DNA of 64,000 nt from Novosphingobium guangzhouense. GTDB lineage: Bacteria; Pseudomonadota; Alphaproteobacteria; Sphingomonadales; Sphingomonadaceae. The translations under genes were made by a program, and so were the position numbers. The stretch spans positions 45,288 through 109,287 of the forward strand of contig NZ_LYMM01000028.1 in NCBI RefSeq assembly GCF_002896965.1. Direction: 5' to 3'. Below, one piece after another: positions 57,247-64,000 of the stretch. Positions within the stretch are counted from its first letter, which is position 1. The number at the start of each line of letters is the position of its first letter. Under the pieces are notes generated by a model that worked only from the letters and a program-made list of their open reading frames with translations, searched no databases and was not told where the DNA came from.

Positions 57247-60032
57247 TCCCGCCCGCTCAGATCCTCCCCGAAGAGGCGATACGGATCGAAAGCCTTTCGC
57301 ATCGATACGGTGGTATCGTCGCCCTGAACGAGGTTTCGCTCTCCCTGCCCAAGGGGAAGACCACCGCGCTGGTCGGGCCCGACGGTGTCGGCAAGTCGAC
57401 GCTGCTCGGCCTCATATCCGGCGTGAAAAAGCTGCAGACGGGACGTCTTTCGGTTCTCGGCTTCGATCTTGCCGAGCGTCGCAAGCGGGAGGATTTCCTT
57501 GCCCGCGTCGCCTACATGCCCCAGGGGCTTGGTCGCAATCTCTACCCGACGCTTTCCGTCCGCGAGAATATCGACTTCTTCGGGCGCCTCTTCGGACTGT
57601 CCGCAGCCGAGCGGGAAGCGCATCTGCGGCGCCTGCTGGACGCGACGGGACTCGCTCCCTTTCCGGACCGGCCCGCCGGCAAGCTTTCGGGCGGCATGAA
57701 GCAGAAGCTGGGCCTGTGTTGCTCGCTGGTCCACGATCCCGACCTGCTCATCCTCGATGAGCCCACCACGGGTGTCGATCCCCTGTCGCGACGGCAGTTC
57801 TGGGAACTGGTGGATGCGATGTGCGCGGAGCGGCCGGACATGACCGTGCTCGTCTCCACGGCTTACATGGAAGAAGCAGAGCGCTTCGGCCACCTCGTGG
57901 CGATGGATGATGGCAAGGTGATCGCGCAAGGGGATACAGGCGAGATCATGCGTGAAGCGGGCGCGGATACGCTGGAAGCCGCCTATGTACGCCTGCTCCC
58001 GCAAGACAAGCGGCCGTCGGGCGACGCGCTGGTCGTGCCGGCCTGGCAGGACAAGGGCGAGGCGCCGGCAATCGAGGCGCATGACCTTACCCGGCGCTTT
58101 GGCGATTTCGTAGCGGTCGATCATGTGAACTTTCGCATCGGACGCGGCGAGATATTCGGTTTTCTGGGCTCGAACGGCTGCGGCAAGACCACGACCATGA
58201 AAATGCTGACCGGCCTGCTCGATGCAACGGACGGGACGGCCAGCCTTTTTGGGCGGCCGATCGCCCCCGGAGACATGGAGACGCGCATGCGCGTGGGCTA
58301 TATGTCGCAGGCCTTCTCCCTCTATGAAGAGCTTTCGGTTCGCCAGAACTTGGTCCTTCATGCGCGGCTCTATCGCGTGCCACGCGCGCAGGCAGGCGAA
58401 CTGGTTTCGGCCGCGCTTGCCCAGTTCGAGCTCGAGGCCCATGCCGACGCCGTTCCCTCGGCGCTTCCGCTCGGCATACGGCAACGCCTGCAACTCGCTG
58501 CCGCCTGCCTCCATCGACCCGAGATCCTCATCCTGGACGAGCCGACATCCGGCGTCGATCCGGCCGCGCGCGACATGTTCTGGCGTCACCTGATCCGGCT
58601 CTCGCGCGACGAAGGGGTGACGATATTCGTCTCGACCCACTTCATGAACGAGGCGGAACGGTGCGACCGCATATCGCTGATGCATCGTGGTCGGGTTCTG
58701 GCCGTCGGCGCGCCGGCGGAACTCACGCAGCGTTATGATGCGGAGCGGCTCGAGGATGCGTTCATCGCTGTCCTCGAGAAGGATAATGACGAAGCGCCGA
58801 CTGCTTCCGCCCATCTGCCGGTCGATGCTTCGGTCGCTTCGTCCACTCCTGCCGCCGGTGCGCGATCGACGGCTCCCGGCCGGTCGCGATTACCAACCGC
58901 TGCCGGCAGCTGGCCGGGCTTCGCCTGGGCCTTTGCCCGGCGCGAAGCGACCGAACTCATGCGCGATCGCATCCGGCTCGCCTTCGCGCTGATCGGCCCG
59001 ATCATCCTGCTGTGCATTGCAGCCTACAGCATTTCCTTCGACGTCCAGAATATCCGCCTTGCTGTTCTCGATCATGACCGCAGTGCCGCCAGCCGTGACC
59101 TGCAACGCTATTTTGAAGGGTCACGCTATTTCCGGGTTGAGCCCGAACTTCAAAGCGACGCCGCCGCCGATCAGGCGTTACGTGAGGCATCGGCCAAGAT
59201 GGTGCTCGACATACCCCCCGGCTTCGGACGCGACCTGGCTGCGGGGCGGCGGCCCGCGGTCGACGTGCGGATCGACGGCGCGAGTCCTTTCCCCGCGTCG
59301 AACGCCCGCGCTTATGCCGAGGCTGTTCTCCTTCGCTACGCAATGGACCAGTTGCGGTCCGCGCAGCCCTTCGCTGTGCCTGATCTCTCGTCCACAATCG
59401 AACCGCGCTTCATCTACAATCAGGAGTTTCGCAGCATCTACGCCATGGCGCCGGGCGTCCTGATGCTCTGCATGATCCTCATTCCCGCGATGCTGACGGC
59501 CCTTGGGGTCGTGCGCGAAAAGGAAATCGGCTCGATCACCAATCTCTACGCTTCGCCGGCGAGCCTGGGCGCATTCCTGGTCGGCAAGCAGATGCCCTAT
59601 GCCCTTCTTGCGATGATCAGTTTCGTGACGCTGATCCTGGTGACTGTCTTCATTTTGGGAGTACCGCTCAAGGGGTCCTTGCCGGCCCTTCTGATCGGCG
59701 GGTTCCTCTTCATTCTGTCTGTCACCGGGCTGGGGCTGATGATCTCGGCCTTTGTGCGCTCGCAGGTCGCCGCCATCTTCGCGACATCCCTCATCTGTCT
59801 TATTCCGTCGGTGAACTTCTCCGGGCTCCTTTACCCCGTTTCCACCCTGACAGGCCCGAGCCATATCATCGGGCTGACCTTCCCCTCCTCCTGGTTCCAG
59901 ATCGTCAGTCTCGGCACATTCACCAAGGGTCTGGGCATGGCCAGTTTCGGCCAGGACTATCTGGCCCTGATGGCGCTCGCATTCCTCTTCGTGGGCGGCG
60001 CACGCCTGATGCTGGGAAAGCAGGAGAAATGA
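57243..60032 (+). CDS. RbbA-type ABC transporter: two ATPase domains fused to a permease
   Basis: A 929-residue protein. First ABC domain: Walker A GPDGVGKST at 45-53, signature LSGGMKQKLGL, Walker B LLILDEPTTGVDP. Second ABC domain: Walker A GSNGCGKTT (about 307-315), Walker B ILILDEPTSGVDP, with LPLGIRQRLQL in place of the usual LSGGQ. The C-terminal ABC-2 permease (about 575-929) has a first helix, a large periplasmic domain and five more helices. Domain order and length match E. coli RbbA. The cargo is unknown. The adaptor, second permease and outer-membrane factor genes are contiguous, so a complete exporter is encoded. Confidence 0.93.
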   Translation: MIPPAQILPEEAIRIESLSHRYGGIVALNEVSLSLPKGKTTALVGPDGVGKSTLLGLISGVKKLQTGRLSVLGFDLAERRKREDFLARVAYMPQGLGRNLYPTLSVRENIDFFGRLFGLSAAEREAHLRRLLDATGLAPFPDRPAGKLSGGMKQKLGLCCSLVHDPDLLILDEPTTGVDPLSRRQFWELVDAMCAERPDMTVLVSTAYMEEAERFGHLVAMDDGKVIAQGDTGEIMREAGADTLEAAYVRLLPQDKRPSGDALVVPAWQDKGEAPAIEAHDLTRRFGDFVAVDHVNFRIGRGEIFGFLGSNGCGKTTTMKMLTGLLDATDGTASLFGRPIAPGDMETRMRVGYMSQAFSLYEELSVRQNLVLHARLYRVPRAQAGELVSAALAQFELEAHADAVPSALPLGIRQRLQLAAACLHRPEILILDEPTSGVDPAARDMFWRHLIRLSRDEGVTIFVSTHFMNEAERCDRISLMHRGRVLAVGAPAELTQRYDAERLEDAFIAVLEKDNDEAPTASAHLPVDASVASSTPAAGARSTAPGRSRLPTAAGSWPGFAWAFARREATELMRDRIRLAFALIGPIILLCIAAYSISFDVQNIRLAVLDHDRSAASRDLQRYFEGSRYFRVEPELQSDAAADQALREASAKMVLDIPPGFGRDLAAGRRPAVDVRIDGASPFPASNARAYAEAVLLRYAMDQLRSAQPFAVPDLSSTIEPRFIYNQEFRSIYAMAPGVLMLCMILIPAMLTALGVVREKEIGSITNLYASPASLGAFLVGKQMPYALLAMISFVTLILVTVFILGVPLKGSLPALLIGGFLFILSVTGLGLMISAFVRSQVAAIFATSLICLIPSVNFSGLLYPVSTLTGPSHIIGLTFPSSWFQIVSLGTFTKGLGMASFGQDYLALMALAFLFVGGARLMLGKQEK

Positions 60033-61156
60033 CGCGCTGGATTCTCAACGTTGCGCTTCTGAGCGGCAAGGAACTGCGCAGTGTCATGAAGGATGTGACG
60101 CTGATGGCGCTTATCCTCTTCGCTTTCACCGTGGCGATCCAGCTCGTTGCGAACGGGGTACGCGCAGAGGTCATGAACGCTTCGGTCGCGATCATGGACG
60201 AGGATCATTCCGAACTGTCGCGGCGGCTGCGCGATGCCATCCAGCAGCCCTATTTCAAACCACCCGAGGACATCGAGCGATCCGCGATCGGCCCTGCGAT
60301 GGACAGCGGCCAATATATCTTCGTGATCGAGATCCCGCCCCGCTTCGAAGCCGATACGCTCGCGGGCCGGTCGCCCTCCGTCCAGATTCTCGTCGACGCG
60401 ACTGCCATGACGCAGGCAGGTCTGGGCGCTGCCTATTTCCAGCAGATATTCGCTCAGGAAACGCTCGACTTCCTCCATGCCCGGGGCCTCCTGGAGGCGC
60501 TGCCGGTCCAGGTCGAAAGCCGGATGCATTTCAATCCCAACGCCCAGTCGGCCTGGTATACCTCGGTCATGCAGATCGTCACCAATGTGACGGTGCTCTC
60601 GATCATCCTCGTCGGCGCGGCGGTGATCCGTGAGCGTGAGCATGGCACGATCGAGCATCTGCTGGTGATGCCCGTGCGCGCCAGCGAGATCGCCTTCGCC
60701 AAGATCCTTGCCAACGGCCTCGTCATCCTGCTGGCCTCGATCGCGTCCCTCTGGTTCGTCGTTCATGGCGCTGTGGGCGTGCCGCTGACCGGATCTCTCC
60801 TGCTCTTTACAGCGGCAATGTTCCTCTATCTCTTCTCGGTCACCTCGCTCGGCATGTGGATGGCGACGCTCGCGCCATCCATGCCGCAGTTCGGGCTCTT
60901 CGCGGTGCCCGTCTATGCCATCGCCTATCTGCTCTCGGGGGCGGCGACGCCGCTCGAGAGCATGCCCTCGGCGATCCGCACGATTGCACTGTGTCTGCCG
61001 ACCACCCAGTTCGTCAGCCTCTCCCAGGCGATCCTCTATCGCGGCGCGGGCGTGCGAACGATCCTGCCGGAACTCGCGATCATCTGCGGCTCGGGCGTGT
61101 TCTTCGTGGCGATGGCCGTCAGCCGCTTCCGTTCGATGCTCTCAAGGCAGGGCTAA
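60029..61156 (+). CDS. ABC-2-type permease (YhhJ-like)
   Basis: A 375-residue inner-membrane protein. First helix at about 22-45 (LMALILFAFTVAIQLVANGV), a periplasmic domain (ASVAIMDEDHSELSRRLRDA... FIVIEIPPRFEADTLAGR) and five C-terminal helices with the ABC-2 signature VIREREHGTIEHLLVMPVRASEIAFAKILANG. It is the second half-permease partner of the RbbA-like protein, whose gene it overlaps by 4 nt. Confidence 0.93.
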   Translation: MTRWILNVALLSGKELRSVMKDVTLMALILFAFTVAIQLVANGVRAEVMNASVAIMDEDHSELSRRLRDAIQQPYFKPPEDIERSAIGPAMDSGQYIFVIEIPPRFEADTLAGRSPSVQILVDATAMTQAGLGAAYFQQIFAQETLDFLHARGLLEALPVQVESRMHFNPNAQSAWYTSVMQIVTNVTVLSIILVGAAVIREREHGTIEHLLVMPVRASEIAFAKILANGLVILLASIASLWFVVHGAVGVPLTGSLLLFTAAMFLYLFSVTSLGMWMATLAPSMPQFGLFAVPVYAIAYLLSGAATPLESMPSAIRTIALCLPTTQFVSLSQAILYRGAGVRTILPELAIICGSGVFFVAMAVSRFRSMLSRQG

Positions 61157-61189
61157 AGGTCATGGATGACATCACCCAGGAAAATCAGA

Positions 61190-62596
61190 ATGCATAGCCG
61201 ATTGCTTCCCCCCTCGCTCGCGCTGCTGCTCACCGCCTGTGCCAGCGTTCCTAACACGTCTTCTCACGCGCCACGCGTCACTCCGCCCGCTCGCCTCGAC
61301 GCAGCGGCGGCGAACGACGCGGCAATAACCGGGACAGACCGCTGGTGGACGGCGTGGGGCGATCCCGCTCTTGATGCGCTGATCGAGAAATCGCTCGAAG
61401 TAAACGCCGATATCCGCGCTGCAAAGGCCCATGTCGCCGCCGCGCGAGCGCTGGTCACTGTCGCGGAATCCGCACTTTATCCTACCGTTGCCGCAAATGG
61501 CACAGCCTGGGCCAGTCAGAGCGATGCCGGGCTCGATGACAAGTGGCAGGCCATGCTGCCATCGCTGTCCGGAAACAGCGGCAGTGGATATCTGGTAGGT
61601 CTTGGAGCCACCTGGGAGGCTGACCTGTTCGGTGGAAGTCACGCAGACGCCGAAATGGCGCGCGCGCTTTCCGAAAGTGCCGCACGAACGGCTGATGCCG
61701 TCAGGCTCATGGTCGCCGCCGATGTCGTCGAGAATTATCAGCAGTTGCAGGGGCTGAGACGTCGCCTCGCCGTCCTTGATCGCAGCGAGGCGACGGCGGG
61801 CCGCCTTGTCGATTATGCAGCCGCCCGACAGCGGACGGGCGCTGCGACAGCGGCCGATGTCACCCGCGCTCGCAATGGCCTTGAGGCGCTGCGCGCCTCC
61901 CGCCCGGCTCTCACATCCCTCATCGATGCGCGCCGGCGGCGACTGGCCGTGCTGGCGGGCGACCTGCCCGAACAGGCGCCGGCCATGATCGCCTCCGCCA
62001 CTTTTGAGACGCCGGGCGCGCCCACGGGGCAGCTACCTTCCGACATTCTTGCTCGCAGGCCTGATGTCGCGGCGCGATCTTGGCTGGTGAACGCGCGCGC
62101 GGCGCGCCTCAAGAGCCTGAAGGCCGATCTGCTTCCGCGTTTCGCCATCCATTTCCTTGGGCAGAACGGGCATATCGAACTGGGCGGCCTGCCAGGTTAT
62201 GGCGGAACCGGAGGTCTGGTCGGCCTTTCCGCATCGATGCCGCTTTTCAATGCCGGAAGGTTGCAGGCCAGAGTGAAGGCGGGCGATGCCGAACTTGAGG
62301 CTGCTCTCGCCAATTATGACCAGGCCATGCTGTCGGCGCTCGAGGAAGTTGAATCCGCTTATGGCTTTCGGACGGGGCTGGACGAACGCCTGGCCGGGCT
62401 TATCCGTACATCCGACATGGCGCGCCGACGCGCCGACCAACTGGCGATATTGTACGATGCCGGACGCACCCAATTGGGCGATGTGTTGCAGGCCCGACTG
62501 GATGCCCTCTCGGACGAGGACAAGATGGAGCAAACCCGCATCGCGCAAGGAACGGCGACCGTTCAGCTCTATCGGGCGTTGGGAGGTGGCTGGTAA
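61190..62596 (+). CDS. NodT/TolC-family outer-membrane efflux lipoprotein
   Basis: A 468-residue outer-membrane factor. The start at 61190 gives a lipoprotein signal peptide (MHSRLLPPSLALLLTAC); AGGAAAA lies upstream. Two OEP repeats with the NodT-type WWTAWGDPALDALIEKSLEVNADIRAAKAHVAAARALV and LPSDILARRPDVAARSWLVNARAARLKSLKADLLPRF. It completes the tripartite exporter with the adaptor, RbbA-like and YhhJ-like proteins and is the last gene of the same-strand run. No strong terminator was seen after it, only a small hairpin (GCCTAC/GTAGGC) at 62664-62681. Confidence 0.92.
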   Translation: MHSRLLPPSLALLLTACASVPNTSSHAPRVTPPARLDAAAANDAAITGTDRWWTAWGDPALDALIEKSLEVNADIRAAKAHVAAARALVTVAESALYPTVAANGTAWASQSDAGLDDKWQAMLPSLSGNSGSGYLVGLGATWEADLFGGSHADAEMARALSESAARTADAVRLMVAADVVENYQQLQGLRRRLAVLDRSEATAGRLVDYAAARQRTGAATAADVTRARNGLEALRASRPALTSLIDARRRRLAVLAGDLPEQAPAMIASATFETPGAPTGQLPSDILARRPDVAARSWLVNARAARLKSLKADLLPRFAIHFLGQNGHIELGGLPGYGGTGGLVGLSASMPLFNAGRLQARVKAGDAELEAALANYDQAMLSALEEVESAYGFRTGLDERLAGLIRTSDMARRRADQLAILYDAGRTQLGDVLQARLDALSDEDKMEQTRIAQGTATVQLYRALGGGW

Positions 62597-62832
62597 AAAC
62601 TGGACAGCAACGCCAACCGCCGTTTTTTGGGCAGGCCGCACTGTCCATCTGATTGCAGGTGAGGCCTACGCCCCTGTAGGCAATTTCGAAGCCGCCCCGG
62701 ACCGATTTTGTCTATTTTTCCGATCACGACCCCGGATCATAGATGCGGGGTTAAGATTTAACGGTTAAGCATGCTATTGCGTATGCATGGGAGCCATGAA
62801 GGCCTCAGCGAGCCTAGCGAAGTAGGTATACC

Positions 62833-63777
62833 ATGAAGGAATTTCTTGAACGCGCGGCGAATGCCGGCGCCCTGTCGTTCCGTGACTTGCACGTCATTCT
62901 GGATGCGCTCCCGATTCCTCTGTCCTGGGCCACCTTACCGCAAGGAGAGATTCAGTTCGTCAACCGGGCTTTTACAAAGACGTTCGGCTACGCCGAAGGG
63001 ACTTTCACAAACGTCAGTGACTGGATCGATAAGGCCTATCCGCATGAGCATCACCGCCGGGAAACCCGTCGGCTTTGGCACGATCTTTGGCTCGCGCAGT
63101 CGGATGGTATTTCGGAAATAGATGTTTGCGAGGTCGAAATTTTATGCGCTGACAACAGGATCAGAACGGCTCAGCATCGCGGAATTCTCCTTCACGAGAT
63201 GGGCATCGGCATCGCGCTATTCGATGACATTTCGAGCAGACGTGAGGCCGAGAACGCATTACGTCGCATTGCGTTTGAGGACCCGCTAACCGGTCTTGCC
63301 AATCGTCGGGTGCTGCAAGATCTATGGGCAGAGCACGCAACACGGGGCGCGATCGCAGACAATATGATGGCTGTACTTGTGATCGATCTGGACGGCTTCA
63401 AGGCGATCAATGATCGTTTGGGCCATGATGCAGGCGACGAAATGCTGAGAACTGTGGCTCAGCGGCTCAAGGAATGCGTTCGGGAAGGCGATCTCGTTTG
63501 CCGCATAGGAGGCGATGAATTTGCTGTACTGCTACCCGGCCTGCGAAGCCCATGGCCCGTCGAACCAATTTGCCAGCGGATTGACGCGGCCCTGCGCCAG
63601 CCGGTCATAATCGATGGAAGCATAGCCGCGGTCGGCGCCAGTGTCGGTGCAAGCCTGTACCCCCAGGACGGCGATGAACTGCAACTTCTGGTGAAGCGCG
63701 CTGATGAGGCGCTTTACCGTCGAAAATCGCAGCGCATGGGTGGTTGGGAATGGTTCCAGGCGCCGATTGCGGCCTGA
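62833..63777 (+). CDS. PAS-GGDEF diguanylate cyclase
   Basis: A 314-residue predicted c-di-GMP synthase. The N-terminal PAS domain (about 15-135, LHVILDALPIPLSWATLPQGEIQFVNRAFTKTFGY) would sense a small ligand or redox state. The GGDEF domain starts at DPLTGLANRRVLQDL (150) with active-site GGDEF at 226-230 and an inhibitory RxxD site (REGD, 217-220). There is no signal peptide or membrane segment, so it is cytoplasmic. It lies 236 bp after the exporter operon and appears to be a separate unit. Confidence 0.9.
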   Translation: MKEFLERAANAGALSFRDLHVILDALPIPLSWATLPQGEIQFVNRAFTKTFGYAEGTFTNVSDWIDKAYPHEHHRRETRRLWHDLWLAQSDGISEIDVCEVEILCADNRIRTAQHRGILLHEMGIGIALFDDISSRREAENALRRIAFEDPLTGLANRRVLQDLWAEHATRGAIADNMMAVLVIDLDGFKAINDRLGHDAGDEMLRTVAQRLKECVREGDLVCRIGGDEFAVLLPGLRSPWPVEPICQRIDAALRQPVIIDGSIAAVGASVGASLYPQDGDELQLLVKRADEALYRRKSQRMGGWEWFQAPIAA

Positions 63778-63909
63778 ACGATCGCCATCTGATATGAGGC
63801 GCCCAACAAACAGGGCTGAGCATTGATCGCTGCTCTCAGAATTACGATTGATATAACCAGTCCCAGAATGCGTCCCTTAGTGTCTGATTCAAAATTATCG
63901 TCGCGGATT

Positions 63910-64000
63910 TCATGATCTTGCGATGCGTCGGGCAAAGAGCTGGATCGATGCGATGAAGAGCCATGCGGCTGCCGACGCAATGGTTTGTTCGAAGTCCTTG
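63910..64000 (-). CDS. 3' end of an IS5-like transposase (cut by window edge)
   Basis: The minus-strand frame entering from the window end reads KDFEQTIASAAAWLFIASIQ then LFARRIARS and a stop at 63910. This resembles the C-terminus of IS5/IS427-type DDE transposases. TTAGTGTCTGATTCAAAA at about 63879-63896 could be the terminal repeat of the element. Only the last 29 codons are visible. Confidence 0.6.
   Translation of the reverse strand, partial: KDFEQTIASAAAWLFIASIQLFARRIARS

Noticed and set aside
57108..58814. A 568-codon minus-strand frame opposite the RbbA-like gene
   Set aside because: Antisense to the first ABC domain, no recognisable protein features.
1..64000. CRISPR arrays, tRNA, rRNA or replication origin
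   Set aside because: No regularly spaced repeats, cloverleaf genes, rRNA segments or iteron/rep/par genes were seen on either strand.

Overview
The window is a GC-rich, gene-dense stretch of accessory DNA from an alphaproteobacterium. A sphingomonad (Sphingomonas, Sphingobium or Novosphingobium type) is the best guess, from the mix of czc-type efflux, mer and Tn3-family elements, PQQ dehydrogenase and FUSC exporters. That is an inference: no rRNA, tRNA, replication or partition gene was found, so plasmid and chromosomal island cannot be told apart. I saw no CRISPR array.

Layout. (1) 1-2000: a CusF-like metal-binding lipoprotein and a predicted HhH/PD-(D/E)XK nuclease. (2) 2003-6259: a Tn3-family transposon with 38-bp inverted repeats, a resolvase, a GNAT acetyltransferase passenger and a transposase. 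(3) 6428-21567: a metal-homeostasis block. On the minus strand it reads CDF exporter, cytochrome c-FTR1 permease, CzcI-like protein, CzcC, CzcB, CzcA, SRPBCC protein, two MliC-like lipoproteins, ZIP transporter, a second CDF, a P1B-4-type ATPase and a HAD phosphatase, mostly with start/stop overlaps. A divergent MerR-family regulator sits at its head with a visible 19-bp-spacer operator-promoter. (4) 22442-29054: a second Tn3-family transposon carrying merR-merT-merP-merA. It has long imperfect inverted repeats and truncates an aspartyl protease/PDZ gene.

(5) 29222-34731: a LysR regulator, a membrane PQQ dehydrogenase of the glucose/quinate type and an OprB-type porin. (6) 34843-44353: two FUSC-type aromatic-acid exporter-like proteins flank a lactate locus (lctP, lldR, lldD, a dld remnant and an NAD-dependent LDH-like gene). 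A perfect GntR/FCD-type operator lies in the lctP leader. A serine-recombinase remnant marks an old rearrangement at about 42.1 kb. (7) 44475-48552: an RMF/CrpP-like micro-protein, a DosC-like globin-coupled diguanylate cyclase, and a TetR-Qor-SDR stress unit with two matching palindromes.

(8) 49052-62596 is the most unusual part. A TetR gene behind a perfect 20-bp palindrome leads a same-strand run with little or no spacing: PHA synthase, MaoC-phosphotransacetylase fusion, acetate kinase, enoyl-ACP reductase, outer-membrane phospholipase A, HlyD adaptor, RbbA-type double-ABC transporter, YhhJ-type permease and NodT/TolC-type outer-membrane factor. It joins acyl-CoA/polyester/acyl-phosphate metabolism to envelope lipid turnover and a complete tripartite exporter. 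(9) 62833-64000: a PAS-GGDEF diguanylate cyclase and the 3' end of an IS5-like transposase cut by the window edge.
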